DNA of 64,000 nucleotides from Ceratodon purpureus (GCA_014871385.1 CM026424.1:20365321-20429320); one strand, 5' to 3'; shown: positions 1 to 12,090, counted from the first letter of the stretch. Notes: generated by a model from the sequence alone, not told the origin. Made by a program: numbers and translations.

Positions 1-618
1 TTGATTTAGACTTGGATTTTCGGAATCTTGTGGAAGCGCTGGAATAGCAATAAAATCTTCATTTGGATATGAATCTTGATTAGATTCAAAATTTTGAAAT
101 TGATTTGAAGATTCTCCTATTTCCATTTGAATCTCTTGATTTGAAGCTGTATAATAATTTGAAGATTCTCCCCTTTCTATTTCAATGGTCTTTTGTTTTT
201 TTTCAACTGATATCCGCATCTTAAAAGGAGAAAAATTCTCTTTACATTTCATACATCTATATCGTGGTTGAGCTTCATTATCGTTGTTCAAACCATAAAA
301 TTTAATATGTTCTGAAGACTTACACTTAACACACACTTTGCGCTGATTTACAAACCTTAGTGGTTCCATTTTTGGTTCTTTTTTATATCCATTCAAATGA
401 TGCATTCTTTTTGGATAGGGATTGAAAAGTTTTGCTTTGAACTTCTTGCCCTTTTCTTTAGCTTCTTCTTTGCCTTTTCTTGTACAATTTAAGCACTCAA
501 AACGTGGTTGCTCAGTTTTTTTGTTATTATAATATTTAAACTTAAAATTTTCCGGTCCACTTTTACACCTTGGACATGGTATCATTTGAGGCTCACCTGA
601 CTCTACAGCTTCTTCCAT
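1..618 (-). CDS. Partial protein with two tandem Dof-like zinc fingers (3' end outside window)
   Basis: An open frame runs from an ATG at 618 to the window edge (206 codons, no stop seen); an in-frame TAA lies just upstream at 658-660. Finger 1, about residues 15-45, reads CPRC, then a stretch with YYNN and QPR, then CLNC (C-x2-C-x23-C-x2-C). Finger 2, about residues 99-128, reads CVKC, then LNN and QPRYRC, then MKC (C-x2-C-x22-C-x2-C). Plant Dof domains are C-x2-C-x21-C-x2-C with the hallmark YYNN...QPR..C, so both fingers look Dof-derived, although the WT-GG-R tail of Dof is missing. A lysine-rich linker of about 50 residues separates them, and a Glu/Asn/Ser/Gln-rich tail follows. Likely a nuclear DNA-binding protein; this is inference. 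An alternative is a transposase-type zinc ribbon, which finger 2 also resembles. A related tail sequence lies at 17,770-17,937. Confidence 0.6.
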   Translation of the reverse strand, partial: MEEAVESGEPQMIPCPRCKSGPENFKFKYYNNKKTEQPRFECLNCTRKGKEEAKEKGKKFKAKLFNPYPKRMHHLNGYKKEPKMEPLRFVNQRKVCVKCKSSEHIKFYGLNNDNEAQPRYRCMKCKENFSPFKMRISVEKKQKTIEIERGESSNYYTASNQEIQMEIGESSNQFQNFESNQDSYPNEDFIAIPALPQDSENPSLNQ

Positions 619-848
619 CTTCTTTTGAGAACCTGAACGCTTATTTTCTTCAGATTTTTAATTTTCAAAACTATTTAACAGCCTTACAAAGAGAACCCAG
701 TATTCAATATATCTAACAGTATTCAAACAATGCACTCGGGAACATCAAAGACTTGTCAAATAAAAAGTACAAAAACTCATTCAAAATATATATAAACTCT
801 GTCTAACAAAGTGACAAATCTATAAATATTAAAAACACAAATATAAGT

Positions 849-912
849 AAAATAAAACCATAAAGTAAAATAAAACCACAAAGTCAAATAAACCATAAAG
901 TAAAAGAAAACC
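849..912. repeat. Short AT-rich tandem repeat, about 18-bp unit
   Basis: Three to four imperfect copies of an 18-bp unit (AAAATAAAACCATAAAGT) lie between the Dof-like gene and SEC61 gamma. A second small repeat follows at 943-995, where AGGTTCGTTTCCGATCCTCA recurs 27 bp later with a few changes. Nothing else was recognised in the stretch 619-1347, which must hold both promoters. Confidence 0.7.
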
Positions 913-1347
913 AAACAATCATAGATTACAGCGACTCGATTCAGGTTCGTTTCCGATCCTCACAAACATAGGTTCGTTACCGAGCCTCATCAATCGTTAA
1001 ACCAAAAACCGTCAGTACGCCTTAATCCGACATAAGCTAAAATTCTGCAGATCCTGTAGTTGAAATGTATTCAGTCTGTAGATAGTTTTGGTTTTGGGGT
1101 ATAGTGACGGGTTTAGGAATCATCGCCTCCAGTTGGAGAAAACACACACACAGCGAGAGTGTTTTTCATTTCGGAGAGACGTGTGTTTTGATCGTGGTGT
1201 TGCGGATTTGCGCTGTGTTTTTAGAAGCTGGATTCGCACACACTCGTATTGGTCGTGAGCTAGTTCTCATAAGCGAGCGTTCGGTGTGCTTGGTGCACTT
1301 GGATTTATTTCGTGGAGTTTGGTGAGCTCGTTTTTCGGTTTGGTGCG

Positions 1348-2267
1348 ATGGAGGCCGTCGACACCGTGGTGAAGCCGATGCGGGAGTTCGCGAAAGACAG
1401 CGTGCGCCTCGTCAACAAGTGCCACAAGCCGGATCGGAAAGGTGTGTTGTGTTTGTCGTGTAGGATTTTCGGGAACTGAGGGCTTGCCGTTATGTGTGGT
1501 GCTTTTTTGGAGGATTTTGGTGTCGAGGTTGTGATCTAGGGTTTTGTGTTCTGGGGTTGCTTCGGGGTGTTTTGCGTCGTGGCGGAGTGGATGGTTGCAG
1601 CTCGGCTGGAGATGTCTTTGGTGTTGCTTCTATGTGTAGTGATGTCGTCGTTTTGGATCGCGTCACCTGTTGGTTTGTTACGGGGCGGGAGAGAGCGGGA
1701 GATGGTTTTAGTTCAGAGTGTTGAACGAGCTGTATCGGTTTAGCGTATCGCGTCTTGAATCGCAGTGAGCTTGGGATTGCTTTTTTAGGTTTTTGCAATT
1801 TGACGAGTCTTCGCATAACCAGCCTTATTTAGGTGTGAGTTTTACGGGATTAGCGTTACATGACGAGAGACAATCTACGTTGCATAATTAGCTGTTGTGG
1901 GAGGTTTCGATCTGAGAAGATGCAGATGGTTGGCGCCCTTGCTTTTTGACAAGTCGAAGGCACTCTATTATCTCTCAGCGTCAGTCTTTTGAAGCTGGGG
2001 CGAATGTAGTTGTCATGACATGAAGGGCATTTCATGCTGCACTGCTCGTTTTGTGTCAGTTTTGTGTCAGGGCTAATATTATTCTATGAATTAAGGATAC
2101 ATTAGGCGAGAGACCAGTCAGTGATTTGGTGTATGTGTGTTGTTGCTGAAACAGAATTCTCGAAGGTTGCTATAAGGACCAGCTTAGGATTTATAGTAAT
2201 GGGCTTCGTCGGCTTCTTTGTAAAGCTCATCTTCATACCCATCAACCAGATCATCGTGGGAGCATAG
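1348..2267 (+). CDS. SEC61G: SEC61 gamma subunit of the protein translocation channel
   Basis: Two coding exons, 1348-1441 and 2155-2267, join to a 68-residue protein, the normal size for Sec61 gamma/SecE. The N-terminal half carries [18 protein letters not shown] and the basic [10 protein letters not shown] cytosolic helix. The second exon gives one membrane helix (about residues 38-60, [19 protein letters not shown]) ending NQIIVGA. In the ER membrane this tail-anchored subunit clamps Sec61 alpha in the translocon. The intron starts GTGTGT and ends CAG, with the frame kept across K-E. Just after the stop, GTGAGT at 2283 and TATGCAG ending at 2455 look like an intron in the 3' untranslated region. 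Confidence 0.95.
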
Positions 2268-2811
2268 TGTGATTCCAATTAGGTGAGTTTCCTTGCTCTG
2301 TTCTGTGTCTGCCTTAAGACACTCCTAGTTGATTTTGGTCCTCGAGAATTTATGTCTAGTACCAGTGAGCTCGATTATTATCTATAATTTCTGCATCTTT
2401 AGTATTTTGCAAATTTGTGATACTTAATGCTTGTCGTTTGGAATTTGCTATGCAGTGATTGACGATTGGAGATGTTTCGGATGAAACGTTGAACCATTGA
2501 ACGCAATCAAAGGTTATTCAGCAGATATGTTGAAAGATTTTAGCAGTGTTGATGTAGTTACACTTTACCAGTTGTTGGATCCGACAGTAGCTGAGGTCAT
2601 CTGACCATCCCATTTATTTGCCATAAATTTAAATTGAACAATTCGTGCATGTGAACAACACAGGAAACTAAAACCTTTGTTCAGTCTTCCAAAAACCTTT
2701 GTCATTAAAAAACCTTTTTAAAGAAAAACATTTTGACATCTAAAGATCAAATACACATTTTCTCTACTTCTGCATTCCTGTAGTTCATGTTCATGAACTG
2801 AGTTCTGGATA

Positions 2812-5800
2812 TCAACGATCGGTATGCACTACATTATCACTATCAAATCCACCACCTCTGGATTTCCTTTTCCGTCGCTTCTTCTCTGCAAATCTAGTCA
2901 GCCGTTCACAAGCTACTTCAAGACTCGCGGGTGCCATCGATGCGTAGCAAACTCGAAAGAAACCTGGTTCTGCGTAATGGCATGCTTGACCTGAATAACA
3001 GCCAAGACAATTCAGGTCGAAACCATGAAAGCAAGATGGCTGGAAGATTGCAACCGTTGGAAAACAAAGCCCGACTGCTTCCTCAAGCTGCGCTCAAGCT
3101 ACACCATTGCAGCACACAAACTACAAAGTGGCTGAAGAACAATTGTGAATCGATACATACCTGGTGTGAGAACTATCCGAGACTCGTCGAGAATCTCCTT
3201 CCAGAGACAATCTTCTGCCGCGAATGTAGGCTGCGAACAGTTTGCAGTGAAATCTCATCAGCTTGCTCATTATGTACTCAAGACTGTTATCATCAAAATT
3301 GGAATTTCGATAAATACCTCGGTCAGAAGATTTCTCAAGTCAAGCCAGCAAAACATGGCTGCGCAGGCAGGCATGTATCGGAGACCTGCTGCCTCAAAAG
3401 ACTTCGTCAAAAGTTCATACGACTTCTTCAGCCGCCTGCAATTGCATTCACAAAGCCCCGGCTTCGTCAGGATTTCATGATAACTTAAGCATCAAAACTG
3501 AATCTCAACCTGCCCCATCTAACATCTACATGCAGCTGGTCTCATCACCACTAACCGGAGCTTAACCGCCCAACGCTGGAACTCCGGACTTCAAATCTTA
3601 AATACTGGTGTTCCACTTCAAGGCCATTTATGAAAACATTGAGATATTAATCTTACGGATTCAAACACCAACCTGTTGTTCTCCTCAACGTATCGATCAA
3701 CAAAATTTGCATCTTCAAGCATGATAGCTAAAGCATGCTGAGTGTCGTTCGAGACTGCTGCAAACATCCCCATATTTTGCCAAAACTACGTTCCAACACA
3801 CATCCATCAGAATTTTCTTTATGACATAAGAAATCAGCAAACGAAAGCGAAAGCCAGCACGTTGCAAAAGAATTGGAAAGCCATGTCATCACTGCACAAT
3901 GTCAACTCCATCCGACCCATGGTGTACCCACCACAAGATTTCTCGCAAAAATTGAATCATTCAACAAAAGAAGCTCACCTCAAGTAGATCCTTGTTTTTT
4001 GTATGAAGGCAACCAACACGAAATCCATTCATTCCGAAATCTTTGCTCATGCCATAAGCAGTGTGAACAAGTTCACTTGCAAGTTCAGCAGATAAAAGAC
4101 CCTCCGCTACAGCATTCTTGGCCACCTTCTCCATGCTCACAAATTCATCCACCGAGGGCCTAAACAAACAGCAATTTTTTCAATTCAGAAGTGCAAACAA
4201 TAAACTAGTCTTCAAATGAAAACGTTTTCAGTTCTTCCGTTGCCATGTGCAAAATATTAGTTCGTCATTACGAACATTAACCACCAGCACAGTTTGAAGG
4301 GAAACAACTAACCCAAATTTGGAGTTCGCATAAATCTCATCTGAGAGCACATGTAGACCTCGCTTGACAGCCCAAAGAAGTAGCTCCTGGTCACATAAAC
4401 ACGCCTGCCGTGAGCATGGAAAATGTGCTCGTTCCACTTCTACGTAATTGGTAATCCCTTTCATCAACAGCCAACTCAAGACGGGTACAGTATAATTCAT
4501 TACCTTGAGGGTCGCCTCTGGGTAAAGAGTACCCAATGGGTTCCCAGGATTTGTCACAAGCAGCATCCGAGCATGTACGCCCTTTGATTCTGCAGCCAGT
4601 ACAGCTTCTTCCATCTCTTTTGAAGTTGGAATGTAAGTGCGAGTATCGGTTGGCATGACAGGAATCGGAATGACCTCATTCTGCAACAAGGATTCAAAAA
4701 CACATCTCCTCGTCACATAGTAATAAGAAAGTATTAAAATCTGCTTAAACATTGGTGAGAATTTTGGTATGTGCAAGCAGCAATAAAGACCCACCCGAAT
4801 AGACATGTCATTATCAAAAGCAGGGAAGTATGGTGCTGGTATCAAGCATCCGTCGCCAGGATTACAAGTTGCGAAGAAAAAGAGGTCCAGTACGCTGTCC
4901 TAACATAAGATTAAAAATGGTGAGATTCAAGAGGTAGCATTGATACCCTTCAGTTAGCAAGCAAGTAATCAACAATTTGACCTTAAAATCGTAGCACCAA
5001 CAACCACCAACTTCATAATGCCCACATATGCACATTGCAACTAATTCTGCTTCCCTTGTTGCGCAGTGTGGCATGAAAATGTTGAAAAATCTGCTAGTAT
5101 ACAAAAAATTGATCCAAACTTAAGCCATGTAAGTGTGATATCAGTCAAGGGTACGTACGCTGTAACACCACTAGAGATGCATATATGGCTCGGATCAACC
5201 TGCAAATAATAACGCATAGTGTGTAAGCCAAAGATCTTCAACTCCTTGCACAACAGTGTCGGCAAGTCTTAAGATATACCGAAAATTTCTCAGACAAAAA
5301 ATAACATCCAGTATAACTACACAAGTAATGCCTAACAGAGAAAACGTGACTATGTGTCGATGCTATCAAAATGGAATAAAAAATGGCAATCTTCAAAGAT
5401 TCCATTAACATGTGATGATGTCCCAAAGAGCAGGATTTGGATGCGTTTATGCTTTATAATCTGATCAGGAGGTTATCAAAACTGAAGACAGTTATCCAAG
5501 TAAGTTGAGTGCAAACACCTCAATGCCCATGAATGTTCTCTCCATCATTCGAGAAATGGCATTCCGCAGTCTCTCACCTCCTCGAAAGTTTCCATACAAA
5601 CCAACTGTAGCTGGAACTTCCCTGCAATTCCTGCACTCAGTGACTTTAAAGCATCAATATTACATTGAGAAAAGCATAACAATGAAGCCCTCTGAGTTGC
5701 AACCCTAACCCAAACAATTTACCGCCGACAATTTACTCCTAAACCAATAATGAACTATGTGATCCAAACAAGCAAAGGACATTGACATTACCGTATCTTC

Positions 5801-6491
5801 TCATGGACGAGATCAAACGATAGAATACTTTCGGCGGTGGCCATCTGTCCATCCCAACAGACCACATTAAGTTTAGTTCATGGTGCACTGCTGTATCCAA
5901 CCCCCAGACCTGGTGTTTGAGAAATTGATGCAAGCCATGTTACAAGTTCATCTCATGTGGAGCTTAGAGCCTGGATTGATAATGAGCACATCCCAAATTG
6001 CATGACCAGCGTGAATCAAGAGTAGACATTGACAAAAATTAGCTTAAAACTGAGTCCATTAGACGGTGAAGCATCTCTTGTCTTGCATTAATGCTCCAGG
6101 GGGAGCGAATTTCCGTAAACCGACTCTATGTGCACTAGTTAAGACGAATACACTAGGTTGTAATATTTCGATTAAACCGTCGGGGATGGTAACGAGATGC
6201 AAAAACTGAGGGTTATGTTCGTGAATAAAAGACAAACTAGAAAGTGATTTCAAAACCATCTCTAAAAAGTATTTCAACTGATCCTTTGTAGATGTGAAGA
6301 AAAAATGTTGAGAATGGTACCACGAAATAGCCGTCGGGATTGGCAAGCGACCACGGATTCTTCTTCGCATCGTTGACAGCTTTGATGTAAGGAGAGAACG
6401 GTGCCAGAGCTCTTCTGCCTCTTGTAGACAGACTAGTCCGACCACCTTTGTAGATGTACTCGCCATCCTTCGCTTCCCCGTTCATGATCAT
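2812..6491 (-). CDS. ACC-synthase-like PLP-dependent aminotransferase, 12 exons
   Basis: Exons read on the minus strand: 6491-6321, 5844-5792, 5621-5519, 5199-5159, 4894-4795, 4680-4504, 4386-4313, 4159-3979, 3785-3673, 3435-3318, 3230-3161, 2990-2812. They join in frame to 459 residues, a normal length for the 1-aminocyclopropane-1-carboxylate synthase family. Fold-type I markers are present: LIPAPYFPAFDND, NPGNPLGTLYP (cofactor pocket), SDEIYANS, the PLP-lysine motif GMSKDFGMNGFRVG, and a C-terminal YAEPGFFRVCYAS motif. The substrate loop of true ACC synthases reads LAENQ; here it is TAESI, so the Glu stays but the Asn-Gln pair is changed. That makes ACC synthase activity uncertain; C-S lyase or plain aminotransferase activity is possible. 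The tail ends in a Lys/Arg-rich stretch. The start at 6491 is the first ATG; a second in-frame Met follows two codons later. Confidence 0.88.
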
Positions 6492-8390
6492 TGTCGTTTC
6501 CCCCACTGTGTCCCCGATGCTCCCAGCTCACATTTCTCACCCAATCCGCCAACACGAATTCAACCAAAGACCCAAAACCCTCCACAAACGCCTGCCCTCT
6601 TGAAATCCCCACCGATGGAAGCCAGCTAAGAAAGCCAGCACGTCATAAACTCTTGTTTCTCAGTGCAGCCGGTGAGGAACAACAGCAACACAAACCCAGC
6701 TACCTATCCTGTCACCGAAAGAATTTTACAGCCAAACAAAGAAACAACCCACCACGCTCCGGCTTCCAAAGCTGCCAGAAGAGGACTTGAAGCAAATACG
6801 ATATTCTCTATCTATATTGATCGAATAGAAACTCAATCGAAGGTAAACGAGGGCGTGGAGAACCGTAGCCCAAAATCCCAGAGACGTGAGGATTCGGAAC
6901 ATGAAGCGCTGGAAACGAGAAGAATGTGAGCATTGCGCACGTGACTCCCGAATCAACCTCCTACGCAATTGGATGCCCGTCTGCTGCCATGGCCCATCCC
7001 ATCATCCTCACATATCCCTCATGTGTGCGTTACACAATCTCCCAATCCGTGTCGTCCCACTCACCTTGCTCCAGGCAATTCTAAACCTGCTATTTCCACA
7101 TAGAGTGCGACTAAACTATGCGCGGATGATCGCCCACTGGACTCTCAGAAACAAACTAGATTCCGAGAGAACAGAATCTCCTACTTGGGTGGCTTTAAAT
7201 TGCACAGTGTCAAGTTGTCTCTGATGATTGCAGATTCATCACATGAGGTATGTTTCGTCACGCTATGTTGGTGTCTGGCTCTGGATGAGCATCAGACAAA
7301 AGGCTAAAAGACGGTGAAGTGAGGTATCCGATTCACAAATCCCTCACTCTTCTCAAACCGGAGTTTATCTATTCTGGTTGTAGATTTCAGATACTTGGGT
7401 GTGAGCTCCGGGTGGGTTTCTGTGCGGTGGGGGGTTTGGATTTGCATCCCTTGCAACAGTACAGCATCGAAATTTGTACCCGGGTTTCCATGGAACCCCT
7501 TAAACCCTAAACCCTGCATTAAATTCTTCTTTAGAGCTAAGTTATGTTGTGCTCTTGAAATTCAAGCTCTGAAGCTTGAATTGTCATTGGATTTCTTGGA
7601 GGGTGTTGATTTTTCCATTCATGTAACATGTGTTGGTAATCTTTAGCGGATGCTGCTCTTTCGGAGATAAGTTGGCGTGCAATAGCCTCTTGGAAGGTCT
7701 TGTTCAAGCATCTGCTTTCGCTCTTTGTGTTCTATTTGAGTTTCTTTCTAGGGCTTGTGCTCATTTTCTTCTGCACTGAGGGTGTAGTTTCGTGACAGAG
7801 CGTTCATGGAGTTGGATGGAGCTGGGTTTGTGAGGTTAACAAGTGCTTGTTATGATGGGGTTTGATTCAACCTACTCTGGTTTTTGGGTATGAGAAGATT
7901 GTGAGGTGCACTTGCAGAGCTGATTTAGTTTTGGATTTTAGGGTTTAGGGAGCCGGGAAACTTTGTGTTTTAGAAGCTAGTGGCGAGTTTTCCCGTTAGT
8001 AGAGGTACGTGTGTTAGGTTTGTGGTGGTTTTGTTAGAAATTGCCGATCCTGTCGTCGTTGCAATTGGTTACCTCTGCTGTTGAGGTGTTGATTGCAAGT
8101 TTGATGAGCTAGACGCCCGATTCTCACCCGCTGTTTGATGTGGTTGGAAATTTTGTTGCGGGGGAGTAATATGCGATGAGGAAGAAGCAATGTACATGTG
8201 TCGCGGGGTTGTTCTGAAAGAAATTGTGCAAAATGTTTCAGGAATCTGTTCGATGCGTTTGAGACCAGGAGTCATGGGCGCATCTGTTTAGACGGCAGGT
8301 GCGGCCGCTGGAAGGGAGTTTAGGTGAAGGGGTACGAAGAGACAGGACTGTCAGGGCGGACTGATTGTTGGTTAGCTTGAATATATCGAG
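6492..8390. promoter_or_regulatory. Divergent intergenic region between the ACS-like gene and URI
   Basis: About 1.9 kb separates two divergently read genes, so it should hold both promoters. Telo-box motifs are visible: TAAACCCTAAACCCT at 7501-7515 and TAGGGTTTAGGG at 7939-7950, the latter about 440 bp before the URI start. Several short open frames here have no family resemblance and are not called as genes. Confidence 0.5.
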
Positions 8391-10553
8391 ATGGGGGACG
8401 TAGGGAGAGGAACCGTTACTCCACTTTCGGAGTCCATTTCGGTGGAGGATGCAGAAAACGCAGCGAAGAAAGTGGCAGAGACCATTCAAACGCAGATGCA
8501 AGAGCTACAAACCCTTCAAGGTTTTTCTGATGAGAACCGGTCCTTGCAGAAGCTCCTGCTTGAGCTTCCAGACCTTGTTTCTTACAATATAATGGTGCCT
8601 CTCTCACTCTGTGCAATTTTGAGGATTTAATTGACGTTTTTATTCGTTTAGTTCTGAATAGTAAACTCGTTATCCGCTATTGCAATCTTTTCTTTTGAGG
8701 GTCAAGTGTTTGTATGGTCTGTTATAATTGGTGACGTAATTCGTTGGTTCTTTCAGCTTGAGTTTTTATGTTGAACAAAGAATATGGTGATCTGGAATCT
8801 AGTTTTGCAGCTCTATTGACCGTCGGAATGGTTACCTGAGCGCAGGTGCCCTTTGGAAAGGCTGCATTTATGCCGGGGCGTCTGATTCATACGAATGAGT
8901 TCATGGTATGAAATCTGATGCTTTTACTTGATAATTTGATCCGGGCTTCTAAGTTCTTTATTTTTGTAAACAATACACACAAGAAATCAAATTTCTTGTG
9001 TGCAACTACCTCCTGGACTGGAAGCTGTTAATGCGAATGGACATGAAGTGAATGTATAGTGATTGGGCATCTTTGGATGGGCATAATGGTGGTCATAGTT
9101 CAGGTCCTGCTGGGAGAGGGGTACTATGCCGAGAGGTCTGCCAAACAAGCAGCTGAAATCTTGAAGAGGCATAGCGAGCTCATCAAGACTAAAGTCGATG
9201 CTCTTAAAGAACAAATTAAGGACCTTGAAGCTGAGGAGACTTTCGTTAAGGAGACTGCTGCCGAAGCCGCAGTACGTGTTTTGCAGCTCCAACTGCCTTT
9301 CTTGTGTGTTTTTTGTTTGTTGTCTCATTTCTTTTCATGAAGGACTTAGCTTCTATCTTCTCCATTCAGTGATCACAATGCTGAAGTTAGAATTTATAGG
9401 TTACGGAAATGTGGACAAGGGTGCATTTTCAGTCTTATGGATAAAATCCTCTTTGGACGCAGGGTGGTCTCGTTGACATCAGGGAGCCATACGTGGATCC
9501 TTCTTTGCAGCCTGTTGCGGGGACTACAAAGACCAATGACACGGCAACTACCGCTACGCAAGGTGTTAATATTTGCATTTTGATTAGAGCGATATCTCAA
9601 GAAGCATGGAGATGTCTGGTTCTTTAAAATATTAGAAGATTTAGGTCATTAACGATGTTTCAGAATCTTATATAAGTGTGACGGCCTTGCCCCTTGTTTT
9701 CTAATACAGGAGCTCTTAAATGGTTAAGAATCAAGTTATCTAAAGCATTGCTTGATACTTTGCAGATGAGAATGAGACGGACAGTGATAGTGAGCATTCT
9801 CGGATCATGGCTCGGCTGGCTGAACTAGAGATGGCGGAGGAAGCTGCTGGAGAGGATGAAGATATTGTTGACGAGGATGAGGATCAGGATGATGTTGATG
9901 AGGATGCGGAGGAAGTAGAGACCAATCTGCGGGCTGCCTTTCGGAGATCTCTCCTTGATGACTCTGATGAAGATGAAGAAGATGAGGATGAAGAGGACGA
10001 AGAAGAGGACGAGTTAGATTTTGATGATAGAACAGCAGCAAATACACTCCTCAATACAAGCACAGTGCGCTTGTCAGAGATTGAAGAAGAGGATGGTACT
10101 GAAGAAATCCAGAGCAGTATTATTACTAGCCAGCATGGCAGTCAAGCCCAAAGCAAGGGACTCGGAACTCAACGTGTTGGTGCAAAACCTACAGCGGGAC
10201 CCAGTGGACAACGACACGTTCAGTTCTCCACGACAGAACACATCGCAAAGTCGCCCACTCCTGAACCCCTTCCACCCAGGGATATTAAGGCGTCAGCTGG
10301 ACAACAACGGGTATGTAGAATTCTTACTGCCAAAAATGTCTCACTCGAAGCAAGTTATGTTATTTGAAATTTTTCTGGTTGTGCAGTTTTTTGTAGCAAT
10401 GACACATGCATTTTATACATAAAACTAGTTCAACTAATACAGACGTCATGGTGTAGCCTGAGGCTTCAGATACAGTTGTAGGGCTTTCCTCCTTTGTTAT
10501 GTTAATTCAGTTAGTACTTTTTTGTGCATCTGATCGTGCATAGAAATACTCTG

Positions 10554-10635
<82 letters not shown>

Positions 10636-10955
10636 GCAATCAGTATTGTAATATATATATGAATTCGAGCTGTGGACTGAGAATATCCTTCATTCCGTTT
10701 TACAGGCTTTCTCAGGAAGTGTCGTGGAACGAAACACAGATCTCGTCCCACCTCAGGCACCTACAGTAAGCTCCTCATCTTAATTGATACTCTCATTACT
10801 ACAGATTCCATGGTCAGTTTGAGGCCGTTTAGAACTTGAAGTGGTCTACTGGCATATCAAGTGTTATTTCTTGACAGTGAGATATGTGTTGTTTTCAGGC
10901 TCCAGAAGCTCCCCCAAGTCGACCCGTCTCAAAATTCAAGCAACGGAAGGGGTGA
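8391..10955 (+). CDS. URI1: URI-type unconventional prefoldin (RPB5 interactor), 7 exons
   Basis: Exons 8391-8594, 8846-8905, 9104-9271, 9463-9562, 9766-10310, 10706-10765 and 10899-10955 join in frame to 397 residues. The alpha-prefoldin core is split over exons 1-3: a first coiled-coil helix, then the hallmark VPFGKAAFMPGRLIHTNE, VLLGEGYYAERSAKQA, and a second helix. That matches URI, a prefoldin-like subunit tied to RNA polymerase assembly and the R2TP chaperone in animals and yeast. Exon 5 holds a very acidic Asp/Glu tract (about residues 190-250). The last exon ends with PVSKFKQRKG, matching the short C-terminal SRFK-type motif of the family. Intron 5 contains the (TA)n microsatellite. 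Function in plants is inferred from family knowledge. Confidence 0.92.
10555..10633. repeat. (TA)n microsatellite in URI intron 5
   Basis: About 39 uninterrupted TA units lie inside the fifth intron of URI. Open frames reading Tyr-Ile repeats on both strands here are artefacts of the repeat. Confidence 0.98.
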
Positions 10956-11361
10956 CGTGCATCACGTTCCAATCATCAGCTGTTAATGAAGGTTCTGAGC
11001 TTCAAGTGTATTACTTATGTCATGGATTCCATGAACAGTTTAGCTACAAAATCAATCACCGTACATTGTTCTATTGAAGGAAGTCTAAGACAAAATTTTG
11101 AATAATTGCCTTCATATTGCCATCAGCTTTCTATCTACAATGTACCACTCTGTGGACCTCAAGTCCATGAAAAATTTTATACCCCGTGTATCGATTGAGA
11201 AACAAAATGCGAATACTCGTGACAGAAATGAAAATACTGATGTTTATGCCTGCTCATCGTAATGACAAACGTACAAACCCATATGGCGAGACTTTGTTTG
11301 CTGGGAACTTACGTCGGAAAAATATAATTATAATACAAAATCAGTGTGTAGACATCCGGAA

Positions 11362-11432
11362 GTGGCTGTAGTTTAGTGGTGAGAATTCCACGTTGTGGCC
11401 GTGGAGACCTGGGCTCGAATCCCAGCAGCCAC
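11362..11432 (+). tRNA. tRNA-His (anticodon GTG)
   Basis: A complete cloverleaf can be read. The acceptor stem is GTGGCTG paired with CAGCCAC, the D arm is GTTTAGTGGTGAGAA, the anticodon stem-loop holds TTGTGGC with anticodon GTG, and the T arm is CTGGGCTCGAATCCCAG. There is no intron. A TTTT run eight bases after the end suits RNA polymerase III termination. The sequence agrees with the conserved plant cytosolic tRNA-His. It stands alone about 400 bp downstream of URI. Confidence 0.95.
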
Positions 11433-12017
11433 ATGACGTTTTGCTGATTTACCTTTTTACCTTTTTTAACCATATGCAGGCAATTTTGAAACTGTCCCCT
11501 CTGTTTCATGTGCTTTTTTACTCCGACGGCGATTGCCAATCTTCACATTCCAGAACGTGAGAGTCAAGTTTCGTACCCAATTAGTAAACCACACTAATTA
11601 AGACACTAATCCACCACTACATGACGTACACTACCACGAAAAGACACTACTCTTTTCCCAGTGAGCTGTAAACCTGTAAGCCTGTAATTATGAGAACGTC
11701 GTTCTCCCAAACCTGAGTGCCTTTCCGAAGCAAAACATTCCAAAACCGTTTACAGATTTACAGGTTTGCCCCAAAAAACCTTCCAAGATGAGGTTTCGAC
11801 CTGTAAATTACAGACTTACAAGCTCAAATACAGGCTTGGCCTGAACCGCAATTCACGTCTTTCTACATCTTTCCGATTACAGGTTTACGGTTCAGGCCTC
11901 ACTGGGGATGCACAAAATCAACGTAAAGCACAAGATATCCTGAAAACGAACAGAAATCTTGCTCAATTACAAGATTTCGCAGCGTCAGCACGAAGCCTCT
12001 GGAAGTGTCGTCCACGC

Positions 12018-12090
12018 TTCTAGAGCCTTCTCGGGCCTTCCAACCCGCCGCCGACTCGCTCCTCGCCTTCGTTTCGACGCGTCTATAAAA
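12018..12090 (+). promoter_or_regulatory. Heat-shock-element-like array and TATA box
   Basis: Three TTC blocks lie exactly 10 bp apart (12018-20, 12028-30, 12038-40) within TTCTAGAGCCTTC and its extension, the pattern of a gap-type heat shock element. A TATAAAA box follows at 12084-12090, about 45 bp after the array and 150 bp before the ATG at 12241. Spacing and order suit a heat-responsive RNA polymerase II promoter; the inducibility is inference. Confidence 0.5.

Noticed and set aside
1104-1816. Frames around SEC61 gamma exon 1 and its intron
   Set aside because: They overlap the leader and intron of SEC61 gamma and match nothing known.
10524-10769. Frames reading long Tyr-Ile repeats on both strands
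   Set aside because: They are produced by the (TA)n microsatellite inside a URI intron.
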